Below, piece after piece: positions 1 through 6,234 of a DNA stretch of 10,411 bases. A program made the position numbers and the translations under genes. Source of the stretch: an uncultured Flavobacterium sp. (GTDB taxonomy: Bacteria > Bacteroidota > Bacteroidia > Flavobacteriales > Flavobacteriaceae); contig NZ_CAMLIX010000180.1 of the NCBI RefSeq assembly GCF_946479975.1, positions 1 to 10,411 of the forward strand. Reading direction: 5' to 3'. The notes below the pieces were generated by a model that saw nothing but the letters and a program-made list of their open reading frames with translations, did not search any database and was not told the DNA's origin. The first letter of the stretch is position 1, and every line of letters begins with the position of its first letter.

Positions 1-1360
1 AAATACACTTCGTATTGTGGGACAAAACTTTACAGCGGGTGCGGGTAGTGCCTACAGTATGGTTATTGTGAAATTGAAACCTTGGAACGAACGTGATTTA
101 AGTGTTGACGATGTAATCGGACAGCTTTTTGCTAAAACTGGTGGGATTCGTGAGGCAAGTATCTTCTTTATTTCGCCTCCAACTATTCAAGGTTTTGGAC
201 AAAGTGGTGGATTCGAATTCCAATTGCAGGATAAAGGTGGACACACAACTTCTGAATTTTATAAAGTAAATACCGAATTCCTCGCAAAATTAGCCGAACG
301 TCCAGAAATTCAATATGCGACAACACCATTTAATCCTGGTTTCCCACAATATATGATGGATATTAATTTAGCGAAAGCGAAAGATGCAGGAGTTACAGTA
401 AACTCGATTTTATCAACCATGCAAGGTTATTATGGTGGATTGTATGCTTCGAATTTCAATAAATTCGGGAAACAATACCGTGTTATGATTCAGGCTTCTC
501 CAGAGTTTAGAACGAACACACAGGGATTAAATAAAATCTTTGTTCGTAATAGTGCTGGTAATATGGCGCCAATTACAGAGTTTGTAAAAATGACGAGAGT
601 TTTTGGTCCAGAATCAATTTCTAGATTCAACTTGTTCACATCTATTTCTATTACAGGAGCACCAAAACCAGGATTTAGTTCTGGAGATGCGATTAAAGCG
701 ATTCAGGAAGTTGCAGCAGAAAATCTTCCAGCGGGTTACGGTTACGAATTCTCTGGTTTAACGCGTGAGGAATTAGCATCAGGAAGTGAGACGATTTTTA
801 TTTTCATCTTGTGTTTGGTATTCGTTTACTTCTTGTTAAGTGCACAATACGAAAGTTACATTTTGCCATTCGCCGTATTATTCTCAATTCCGTTTGGATT
901 AGCAGGAGCTTATTTGTTCTCGATTATTTTCAAATTGAACAGTAATATTTACCTGCAGATTTCCTTAATCATGTTGATCGGACTTTTGGCGAAGAACGGT
1001 ATTTTGATTGTCGAATTTGCTTTAGACAGAAGGCGAAAAGGACTGCCAATTGTGCAATCTGCAATTGAAGGAGCCGTAGCACGTTTGCGCCCAATTTTAA
1101 TGACCTCGTTTGCCTTCATTTTAGGATTAGTGCCGTTGATGTTTGCTAGTGGAGCAGGAGCTGTTGGTAACAAATCAATTGGTACAGGAGCTGTTGGAGG
1201 TATGTTAATTGGTACAATCTTAGGGGTATTTGTTATTCCAGTATTATTTATCATTTTCCAAACGTTGCAAGAAAAAATCAGCGGACCTGCGAAAGATGGT
1301 TATGATGACGATGATGACGATGAAGAGGAAATTCATTTAATAGAAGCTCACAAAGAGTAA
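1..1360 (+). CDS. RND (HAE1/AcrB-type) multidrug efflux permease, C-terminal part
   Basis: Inner-membrane proton-driven pump of a tripartite drug/solute efflux system. The frame is open to the left edge, so the N-terminal half or more is missing; 452 residues are visible against about 1050 in AcrB-type pumps. The GTG at 17 is only an internal Val codon. Counting from that codon, residues 1-250 match the second periplasmic porter/docking loop. Transmembrane helices follow at about 257-275, 282-305, 312-334, 358-378 and 390-414. The proton-relay motifs are intact: GLLAKNGILIVEF (322-334, Lys326 corresponding to AcrB Lys940) and ARLRPILMTS (355-364, Arg356 and Thr363 corresponding to AcrB Arg971 and Thr978). 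The C-terminus carries an acidic run of six Asp and three Glu at about 430-438, which is unusual. It is followed 18 nt downstream by a TolC-type gene, so the two are probably co-transcribed, with the adaptor gene presumably upstream. The family is secure; the exported substrate is unknown. Confidence 0.96.
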   Translation, partial: NTLRIVGQNFTAGAGSAYSMVIVKLKPWNERDLSVDDVIGQLFAKTGGIREASIFFISPPTIQGFGQSGGFEFQLQDKGGHTTSEFYKVNTEFLAKLAERPEIQYATTPFNPGFPQYMMDINLAKAKDAGVTVNSILSTMQGYYGGLYASNFNKFGKQYRVMIQASPEFRTNTQGLNKIFVRNSAGNMAPITEFVKMTRVFGPESISRFNLFTSISITGAPKPGFSSGDAIKAIQEVAAENLPAGYGYEFSGLTREELASGSETIFIFILCLVFVYFLLSAQYESYILPFAVLFSIPFGLAGAYLFSIIFKLNSNIYLQISLIMLIGLLAKNGILIVEFALDRRRKGLPIVQSAIEGAVARLRPILMTSFAFILGLVPLMFASGAGAVGNKSIGTGAVGGMLIGTILGVFVIPVLFIIFQTLQEKISGPAKDGYDDDDDDEEEIHLIEAHKE

Positions 1361-1378
1361 AATTTAATTACAACAAAG

Positions 1379-2785
1379 ATGACGAATAGTTCAAATAAAT
1401 ATATTTTACTGGTAATAACAGCAGCACTTATAAGTGCGTGCTCTGTTACCAATAAATACGAACGTCCCACAACATTAAAAACAGATCAGTTGTATCGTGA
1501 TCAGTCTTCTACAGATTCGACTACAATTGCAGATATGCCTTGGCAGAGTGTTTTTAAAGATCAAAAACTAAATGCATTAATTCAAAAAGGTTTAGATCAA
1601 AATCTTAATCTAAAAAATGCAATCGAGAATATTGTACAGTCAAGAGCTACTTTGCGCCAGAGTAAATTAGCCTATTACCCAACATTACAATTGGATGCAA
1701 ATGCAACACACAATAAGCAGTCAGAAGCAGGATTAAACTTTCCTGCCGGAATCAACATCAATACCTTGACCACTACTTATAAATTAGGAGTGAGTACAGC
1801 ATGGGAATTGGATATCTGGGGAAAATTAAGCAGTTCTAAAAGAGCAGCTTTGGCAAGTTATTTAGCAACTGATGCTGCAAAACAAGCCGTTCAAACACAA
1901 TTGATTTCTGATATTGCGAATAATTATTTCCTTCTTTTAGCTTATGATAAACAGTTAAAAATTACACAGGAAACATTAGAAAGCCGTATCAAAAATGTGG
2001 AAACCATTAAAGCTTTAAAAGAAGGTGCGATTGTTACAGGAGCTTCGGTTGTGCAGAGTGAAGCAAATCAACACGCTGCAGAAGTTTTGATTCCAGATTT
2101 GAAACAGAATATCCGCGAAACCGAAAATGCTTTAAACATCTTGTTAGGGCAAGGTCCTGGACCAATTGATAGAGGCGAATTGGGAACACAGATTATTCCT
2201 GAAAATATTGCAGTTGGAATGCCGGCTCAGTTGCTTCAGAATCGTCCAGACGTCCGTCAAGCGGAGTTTAATTTCAGAGTAGCTTTCGAATCTACAAATT
2301 TGGCTAAAACTAATTTTTATCCGAGTTTGACGCTTACAGCAAGTACAGGATTTTCGAATTTAGAATTGAAAGACTTTTTTACAAACTCTGTTTTTTATTC
2401 GATTATTGGAGGTTTAACGCAGCCAATTTTTAATCACGGATTAAATAAAATGAGATTGACAAATGCGCAATCGCAACAATTACAAGCTTATAATAATTTC
2501 CAGCAAAGCCTTTTAACGGCAGGGCAGGAAGTTTCAAACGCTTTGTATTCGTATGAAATGGCTGTTGAAAAAGAAGATTCAAGACAAAAACAAATTGAAG
2601 CGCTAGAAAAAGCCGTTGATTTTACACAACAGCTCTTAGAATATAGTTCAGCTACGAATTATACAGATGTATTAACTTCTGAACAGAATCTTTTGGCTGC
2701 ACAGTTAAGCGGTGTAAATGATAATCTTCAAAAGTTACAAGCTGTTGTTAATTTATACAGAGCTTTAGGCGGTGGATGGAAATAA
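1379..2785 (+). CDS. TolC/OprM-family outer-membrane efflux lipoprotein
   Basis: Outer-membrane channel that completes the tripartite pump with the RND permease just upstream. It has 468 residues, normal for the NodT/OprM branch. The N-terminus is a lipoprotein signal: residues 8-20 are hydrophobic and end in the lipobox LISA-C, giving a lipidated Cys21. Two outer-membrane-factor repeats follow, about 55-250 and 280-465. Family hallmarks are W-E-L-D-I-W-G-K at 142-149 and the second-repeat signature LLQNRPDVRQAE at 285-296. YPSLTLTAS (314-322) and the TQPIF turn (347-351) precede the final long helices. The ATG at 1379 is chosen because the lipoprotein signal starts right there; it lies 18 nt after the pump stop codon, and no Shine-Dalgarno sequence is seen, as is normal in Bacteroidota. 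Assignment to the family is very secure; the specific pump name is not knowable from this window. Confidence 0.96.
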   Translation: MTNSSNKYILLVITAALISACSVTNKYERPTTLKTDQLYRDQSSTDSTTIADMPWQSVFKDQKLNALIQKGLDQNLNLKNAIENIVQSRATLRQSKLAYYPTLQLDANATHNKQSEAGLNFPAGININTLTTTYKLGVSTAWELDIWGKLSSSKRAALASYLATDAAKQAVQTQLISDIANNYFLLLAYDKQLKITQETLESRIKNVETIKALKEGAIVTGASVVQSEANQHAAEVLIPDLKQNIRETENALNILLGQGPGPIDRGELGTQIIPENIAVGMPAQLLQNRPDVRQAEFNFRVAFESTNLAKTNFYPSLTLTASTGFSNLELKDFFTNSVFYSIIGGLTQPIFNHGLNKMRLTNAQSQQLQAYNNFQQSLLTAGQEVSNALYSYEMAVEKEDSRQKQIEALEKAVDFTQQLLEYSSATNYTDVLTSEQNLLAAQLSGVNDNLQKLQAVVNLYRALGGGWK

Positions 2786-3121
2786 AAAATGGCTTTCAAT
2801 TGCTTAAAATAGCCGTTTGTCGGAAAAATTATATCTTTCGTCTAAATAATAGTTAGAATTAAATAATAGGATATACATTTACATCGGTTAAAAAAAATAA
2901 AAGCATTATAAGTTCCACCAAGATCATATTTGATCGATCGCTTAATAAATAAAAACATGACTTAAACGCCTCAGAAATGAGGCGTTTTTTTGTAAAGTAT
3001 ATCGGTTAAAAAGTGCTCTCCGTCGATTATTTTTAAGTTTTCGTATAATGAATGCGCTTACCGTAAATATTGGCATTAATTTAGATTATTGTTTATCAAA
3101 ATAAATTTAAAACTTAAGATC
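2786..3121. other. Intergenic region between efflux operon and small exported-protein gene
   Basis: This A/T-rich 336-nt gap separates two + strand genes. It contains one clear intrinsic terminator (2964-2991, listed separately) 178 nt after the TolC stop codon, so the efflux mRNA probably has a long 3' untranslated tail. A 12-mer ATCGGTTAAAAA occurs twice, at 2883-2894 and 3001-3012, on either side of the terminator. GATCA-TATT-TGATC at about 2922-2935 is a small inverted repeat that might be an operator, but five-base arms are weak evidence. The promoter for the gene at 3122 should lie in 2992-3121, yet I find no convincing match to the Bacteroidota TTG / TAnnTTTG promoter at proper spacing. 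No ORF of plausible gene size is seen. Confidence 0.6.
2964..2991 (+). terminator. Intrinsic terminator downstream of efflux operon
   Basis: A perfect 10-bp stem AAACGCCTCA (2964-2973) / TGAGGCGTTT (2978-2987) encloses a GAAA tetraloop. The T-run continues from the 3' arm to 2990. The stem core is G/C-rich in an A/T-rich surrounding, which is the classic rho-independent layout. It would end transcription of the RND-TolC unit. The A-run on the 5' side could also allow weak function on the other strand. Confidence 0.9.
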
Positions 3122-3607
3122 ATGAAAAAATTAATATTCGCCTCAGTACTCTTTATGAGTGTATTTTTTGCCCAAGCGCAAGTTTCTGTAAATTTAAATA
3201 TTGGTACTCCGCCAAATTGGGGACCACAAGGTTACGACAATAGCAGATACTATTATTTGCCAGACATAGATACTTATTATGATGTCAATCAAAGCGTATT
3301 TATCTATGACAACGGAGGAAGATGGATTCGTGAAAAAAGACTTCCATCAAAATACAGACAATATGATTTGTATTCAGGTTACAAAGTTGTTTTGACAGAT
3401 TATAGAGGAGATTCTCCATATAGTTATCACGCTAAACACAGAGCAAATTATCCAAAAGGATATCATGGAAAACCTCAAAAAAACAGAGGACAAAAACCAG
3501 TAAAAATCAACAACGGAAAAGGACACGGGAAACACGATAACAAAGGAAATAAAGAAAGAAATAAGTCAAACAAAGACCACGATCATTCTAGCAATAAACG
3601 CCACTAA
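3122..3607 (+). CDS. Small secreted protein with basic Gly/His/Lys-rich tail, function unknown
   Basis: Predicted 161-residue exported protein. The ATG at 3122 is preferred over an in-frame TTG at 3089 because a clean signal peptide begins exactly there: KK followed by a hydrophobic stretch (residues 4-17) and an AQA-Q type signal peptidase I site near residues 19/20. The mature part (21-110) is rich in Tyr and has the recognisable patterns VNLNIGTPPNWGP, RYYYLPDIDTYYDV, FIYDNGGRWI and YDLYSGYKVVLTDYRG. Small exported proteins with these patterns recur in Flavobacteriia, but I know of no assigned function. From about residue 111 to 161 the chain becomes low-complexity and strongly basic, dominated by Lys, Gly, Asn and His, and ends in a His/Asp-containing segment. 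Such a tail could bind metal ions, nucleic acid or acidic polysaccharide; that is inference only. It is flanked by terminators on both sides and so is probably monocistronic. Confidence 0.88.
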   Translation: MKKLIFASVLFMSVFFAQAQVSVNLNIGTPPNWGPQGYDNSRYYYLPDIDTYYDVNQSVFIYDNGGRWIREKRLPSKYRQYDLYSGYKVVLTDYRGDSPYSYHAKHRANYPKGYHGKPQKNRGQKPVKINNGKGHGKHDNKGNKERNKSNKDHDHSSNKRH

Positions 3608-3627
3608 TTTTTGTACAAGCCAAAATG

Positions 3628-3655
3628 AAAACGCCTCCAATTGGAGGCGTTTTTT
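3628..3655 (+). terminator. Intrinsic terminator after the small exported-protein gene
   Basis: An 11-bp perfect stem AAAACGCCTCC (3628-3638) / GGAGGCGTTTT (3643-3653) with an AATT loop is followed by more T residues to 3655. It starts 21 nt after the stop codon at 3607. Because the stem has an A-run on one side and a T-run on the other, it could work in both directions and so also shield the small gene from antisense transcription. The stem core ACGCCTC/GAGGCGT is the same as in the terminator at 2964-2991. Confidence 0.9.
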
Positions 3656-3706
3656 ATGTAATGAATTATACGAATTGTACGAATTTTTTAAAATCATTTA
3701 GTTTTT

Positions 3707-3744
3707 AATTCGTGAAAATTAGTGTAATTCGTGGCTAAAAAAAA
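3707..3744 (+). repeat. AATTCGTG-type intergenic repeat, copy A
   Basis: The stretch AATTCGTGAAAATTAGTG continues as TAATTCGTGGCTAAAAAAAA. It is an internally periodic repeat (AATTNGTG steps of about ten bases) that recurs, with changes, at 3893-3930 and 4123-4161. A related tail, AATCTGTGGCTAAAAAA, occurs at about 4178-4194. It directly abuts the left end of the first palindromic element. No coding potential is apparent. Confidence 0.7.
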
Positions 3745-3867
3745 TCCAGCTTTAGCTCGAGATTAATGAATTTTTCATTTATCGGACAGCCAAACTTTGC
3801 GCAAATTTGGCTAAAGCCTTTTTGTTTCCTGTAAATAAAAAAACTCCAGCTAAAGCTGGAGGCAATT
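3745..3867. repeat. REPIN/MITE-like palindromic element, copy 1 (left end decayed)
   Basis: This is a small non-coding element. The right end is CTCCAGCTAAAGCTGGAGG followed by CAATT (3844-3867), a strong hairpin. The left end, TCCAGCTTTAGCTCGAG (3745-3761), is the inverted counterpart but lacks the outermost bases. Inside is a second hairpin built from GCCAAA (3789-3794), TTTGCGCAAA (3796-3805) and TTTGGC (3806-3811), followed by CTAAAGCC. Organisation (outer inverted palindromes, inner hairpin, spacing) matches copy 2 at 3962-4095. The layout resembles paired inverted REP sequences; mobility by a REP-associated transposase is inference. Confidence 0.75.
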
Positions 3868-3900
3868 GCTATCTAAATATTTTATAAAAATAAATTCGTG
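3863..3900 (+). repeat. A/T-rich flank duplicated downstream of each palindromic element (copy 1)
   Basis: The segment beginning CAATTGCTATCTAAATATTT and ending AAATTCGTG is repeated almost exactly at 4091-4130, with a 2-nt length difference. Each copy follows the right end of a palindromic element, so the duplication includes the element plus its downstream flank. This points to tandem duplication of a segment of roughly 225-230 bp rather than two independent insertions. Confidence 0.8.
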
Positions 3901-3961
3901 ACAATTGTGTAATTGCTTCGCCTATTTGCCACCGCTCGGGTTGTGGCTGAAAGCAGAAAAT

Positions 3962-4095
3962 GAATTGCCTCCAGCTTTAGCTGGAGGTTAATATATTGTG
4001 CATTTATTGGCTTTAGCCGAATTAAGTGCAAAATTTAGCTAAAGCCTTATCATTTTCTATAAACAAAGAACCTCCGGCTAAAGCTGGAGGCAATT
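3962..4095. repeat. REPIN/MITE-like palindromic element, copy 2 (intact)
   Basis: A non-coding element of about 134 bp has 27-nt terminal inverted repeats. The left end at 3963-3989 begins AATTGCCTCCAGCTTTAGC. The right end at 4069-4095 is its reverse complement with one mismatch (CCTCCGG instead of CCTCCAG). Each end is itself a hairpin. A perfect internal 9-bp inverted repeat, GGCTTTAGC (4009-4017) / GCTAAAGCC (4038-4046), forms a third hairpin. Nested palindromes of this kind in a gap between convergent genes are typical of REP/REPIN families. Confidence 0.82.
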
Positions 4096-4161
4096 GCTAT
4101 CTAAATATTTTTAATAAAAATAAATTCGTGCCAATTCGTGTAATTAGTGGCTAAAAAAAAA
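4091..4161 (+). repeat. Duplicated A/T-rich flank (copy 2) plus AATTCGTG-type repeat, copy C
   Basis: Positions 4091-4130 repeat 3863-3900. They run directly into AATTCGTGCCAATTCGTG at 4123-4140 and TAATTAGTGGCTAAAAAAAA, the best-preserved copy of the AATTCGTG repeat in the window. A degenerate further copy ending GTGGCTAAAAAA reaches 4194 and touches the stop codon of the sugar-transporter gene on the opposite strand. Confidence 0.75.
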
Positions 4162-4194
4162 CTTTTTTAATCCACTTAATCTGTGGCTAAAAAA

Positions 4195-5499
4195 CTATTC
4201 AGAAACTACTTTTACTTTATGACCGATAACTCCAAAAGAAAGAATAATCAAGAAACAAACTAACGGAATAATATATCCTGACTGAATATCATCATGATTC
4301 ATATCGATTAAAGTTCCCATTCCATAAGGAATAATTGCCCCGCCGACAATTGACATTACCAGCCAAGAAGAACCAGTTTCTGTATTTGATTTTAAACCTT
4401 TAATTCCTAAAGAGAAAATAGTAGGAAACATGATCGACATAAAAAATCCGATTCCTCCAAGTGCATAGATAACTACAATTCCAGTTCCGTAAATAGCCAC
4501 TAGACAAAGTAAAACACTCATAACACAATAGATTGATAATAAAACGTAATCTTTCACAAAACGTAAAAAGAAGGTTCCAATGAAACGTCCTGCCATAAAA
4601 AGGAAACCGTAAATTCCTAAGTAATAACCCGCTGTTTTTTCGTCTAATCCAGCACCTTGTTGAGCGATACGAATAAAGAAACTCGTAATACAAACCTGTG
4701 CACCAACATAGAAAAACTGCGCTACAACTCCCCAGCTTAAATGTCTGAATTTTAAAACAGAGAAAAACCCAGGTTTAATTTCAGCTTCTGTATGAGTTAA
4801 TTTCATTGATGGCAATTGTACGAAGTAAAAAACAATTGCAACCAAAACCAATATACTTCCCAAAACGATATAAGGCATTTTTACAGAAGCCGCTTCGCCT
4901 AATAAATAAGCTGCTTTTTCAGCTTCAGGCATTGCTGCCATTTGTTCCGGCGTATGATTGGTTCCTGAAAGGATAAATAACGAACCTACAATTGGCGCTA
5001 CCATTGCGGCTAAACCGTTAAAAGAAGCCGCTAAATTCAATCTCTTAGAAGAAGATTCAGCTGGTCCTAAAATCGCCGCATACGGATTTGCACTAGTTTC
5101 TAAAATGGTTAATCCACAGCCAATTACGAACAAAGCGAATAAAAACAATTCGTAAGTTCTCGTATTAGCCGCAGGAACAAATAAAAACGCTCCAACAGCA
5201 AAAACTAATAAACCTGTAATGATACTGTTTTTGTATCCAAATCTTTTAATCAGCATTCCCGCAGGAATCGCCATAATAAAATAAGCAAAGAATACAGAAG
5301 TATCGATAAGAGTAGATTGACGATTGTTTAATTCACACGCTTTTTTCAAGTGCGGAATCAAAACAGAATCAAGATTATGGGCCATTCCCCATAGAAAAAA
5401 TAGGCATGTAACTAAAATAAAAGGCAGCAGATATTGTTTTTGATTTCCGCCTTCTGTAGGCACGTTGTGTTGATCGCCAGCTTGGTTTGTAATTTGCAT
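4195..5499 (-). CDS. FucP-type MFS sugar:H+ symporter
   Basis: Inner-membrane secondary transporter of the FHS/FucP branch of the major facilitator superfamily, importing a sugar or related compound with protons. It has 434 residues, close to the 438 of E. coli FucP, with twelve predicted membrane helices. The ATG at 5499 is chosen over an in-frame TTG at 5550, whose extra codons derive from intergenic repeat sequence. Seen motifs: LFFLWGMAHNLDSVLIP in helix 1 (33-49), the motif-A-like GMLIKRFGYK loop (81-90), LETSANPYAAILGP in helix 4 (133-146; Glu134 aligns with the functional FucP Glu135), RLNLAASFNG, AQFFYVGAQVCI, GRFIGT and PTIFSLGIKGL. In helix 1 the sequence is N-L-D-S where E. coli FucP has N-L-N-D, so the aspartate is shifted by one and Ser45 occupies the Asp46 place. 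It is last in the leftward gene series and may import that pathway's substrate. Substrate could be fucose, another hexose, or something else. Confidence 0.92.
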   Translation of the reverse strand: MQITNQAGDQHNVPTEGGNQKQYLLPFILVTCLFFLWGMAHNLDSVLIPHLKKACELNNRQSTLIDTSVFFAYFIMAIPAGMLIKRFGYKNSIITGLLVFAVGAFLFVPAANTRTYELFLFALFVIGCGLTILETSANPYAAILGPAESSSKRLNLAASFNGLAAMVAPIVGSLFILSGTNHTPEQMAAMPEAEKAAYLLGEAASVKMPYIVLGSILVLVAIVFYFVQLPSMKLTHTEAEIKPGFFSVLKFRHLSWGVVAQFFYVGAQVCITSFFIRIAQQGAGLDEKTAGYYLGIYGFLFMAGRFIGTFFLRFVKDYVLLSIYCVMSVLLCLVAIYGTGIVVIYALGGIGFFMSIMFPTIFSLGIKGLKSNTETGSSWLVMSIVGGAIIPYGMGTLIDMNHDDIQSGYIIPLVCFLIILSFGVIGHKVKVVSE

Positions 5500-5520
5500 T
5501 GTTAGATAGTTTTTTTTTAG

Positions 5521-5671
5521 GTTCAAAGTGACAAAGTGACAAAGGTTCAAAGTTTAGAAAAGTGAATCCTTTTGTTGCTTATTTTTTTGTTTATTATTTA
5601 ATTTAATTGAGAAAAAGAATATGTTCAAAGCAGATAAACCTCTGTCACTCTGTAACTTTGAACCTTTGTCC
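5521..5671. repeat. Inverted pair of 8-bp-periodic CAAAG arrays
   Basis: Four consecutive 8-mers run GTTCAAAG, TGACAAAG, TGACAAAG, GTTCAAAG (5521-5552). A matching array of four 8-mers on the other strand fills 5640-5671 (CTCTGTCA, CTCTGTAA, CTTTGAAC, CTTTGTCC). The inner parts pair perfectly over 17 bp: GACAAAGGTTCAAAGTT (5538-5554) with its complement (5654-5670). Together they would form a stem with a loop of about 100 nt between the MaoC and transporter genes on the mRNA. The 180-nt gap (5500-5679) otherwise holds only A/T-rich sequence. Confidence 0.8.
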
Positions 5672-5679
5672 CTTAAAGA

Positions 5680-6120
5680 TTATCTTCTTTTCACAAATAA
5701 AAGATGATCACAAACCAAAACGACTTCTCCACGTTGGTTAATGATTTCTACATGTTCTGTGACAGCGCCCATTTCTGGATTTTTTGCTTCGCCTTTTTCT
5801 GAGATTGTGATTTCAGAATGAATGGTATCACCAATATGAACTGGTTTTACAAAACGCATTTTGTCGTAACCTCTAGAAAAAGCTTCTGGATTTATTTCTG
5901 ATGCCGTTAAACCGATTCCGATACTGAAAATCATGGTTCCGTGTGCAATTCTTTGTCCGAACGGCTGCGTTTTACACCATTCTTCGTCCATGTGATGTGG
6001 GAAAAAATCTCCCGTATGTCCGGCGTGAACTACAAAATCGGTTTCTGTAATTGTTCTTCCGACAGTTACTCGTTTATCGTCGATTGTATAATCTTCGAAA
6101 AAAGTGGATTTAAAATACAT
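5680..6120 (-). CDS. MaoC-like (R)-specific enoyl-CoA hydratase/dehydratase
   Basis: Single hot-dog-fold protein of 146 residues, predicted cytoplasmic and soluble. MaoC-family enzymes hydrate enoyl-CoA esters, or dehydrate 3-hydroxyacyl-CoA esters, and usually act as dimers. The start is the ATG at 6120; the in-frame TTG at 6141 only adds seven codons from an A/T-rich gap. The hydratase-2 active-site pattern is visible: [15 protein letters not shown] at 34-48, in which Asp38 and His43 fit the catalytic Asp/His dyad (family pattern GDxNPxHxD), followed by [17 protein letters not shown] at 54-70, the conserved glycine/histidine segment. [15 protein letters not shown] is the usual strand after the active site. 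The partner genes (two CoA-transferases) support a CoA-thioester substrate. Length is normal for the short, stand-alone MaoC type found in acid-catabolic operons such as those for mesaconate-like acids. The exact substrate is unknown. Confidence 0.9.
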   Translation of the reverse strand: MYFKSTFFEDYTIDDKRVTVGRTITETDFVVHAGHTGDFFPHHMDEEWCKTQPFGQRIAHGTMIFSIGIGLTASEINPEAFSRGYDKMRFVKPVHIGDTIHSEITISEKGEAKNPEMGAVTEHVEIINQRGEVVLVCDHLLFVKRR

Positions 6121-6234
6121 ATTTGAATTAATTTTTTTCAAACCATATTCTTCAAAGTATATTTTTTTTGAAATTACTTTTTTATGAAAAGGTTTTAATT
6201 TTTTGTTTTTTGGTTTTGAAATATAGTGTTTTAA

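Larger units (their letters stand above)
3656..4194. other. Gene-free repeat island between convergent genes
   Basis: This 539-nt stretch lies between the 3' ends of two convergently transcribed genes and contains no plausible ORF. It holds two REPIN/MITE-like palindromic elements, a duplicated 38-40 nt A/T-rich flank and several copies of an AATTCGTG-type repeat, all listed separately. Between the two elements (3901-3961) is a short unique stretch with a weak hairpin GCCAC (3928-3932) / GTGGC (3943-3947). I see no convincing U-tract terminator for the leftward genes here. The palindromes themselves may stop or process the transcript coming from the right. Confidence 0.75.

Noticed and set aside
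949..1254. Reverse-strand ORF of about 100 codons inside the RND pump gene
   Set aside because: It is fully antisense to strongly conserved pump helices, and its sequence has no family resemblance.
3089..3121. TTG start giving an 11-residue N-terminal extension of the small exported protein
   Set aside because: The extension is A/T-rich noise in front of a canonical signal peptide that starts at the ATG at 3122.
2992..3121. Bacteroidota-type promoter (TTG / TAnnTTTG) for the small exported-protein gene
   Set aside because: TAAATTTA at 3102-3109 is a 7 of 8 match to the -7 element, but the TTG candidates lie 10 or 29 nt away rather than about 19-21, so I do not call it.
3841..4095. Possible CRISPR array
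   Set aside because: The repeated segments are palindromic elements of over 100 bp in only two copies, with no regular short repeats and unique spacers.
5500..5550. Upstream TTG start for the FucP-type transporter
   Set aside because: The added 17 residues would be encoded by the CAAAG repeat array. The ATG at 5499 gives a length close to E. coli FucP.
6121..6141. Upstream TTG start for the MaoC-like protein
   Set aside because: Only seven extra codons from an A/T-rich gap; the ATG at 6120 gives the usual N-terminus of short MaoC proteins.
6121..6234. Internal promoter upstream of the MaoC gene
   Set aside because: Leftward-strand near-matches to the -7 element have wrong internal spacing and no -33 TTG at a proper distance; the gap is mainly A/T-rich sequence.
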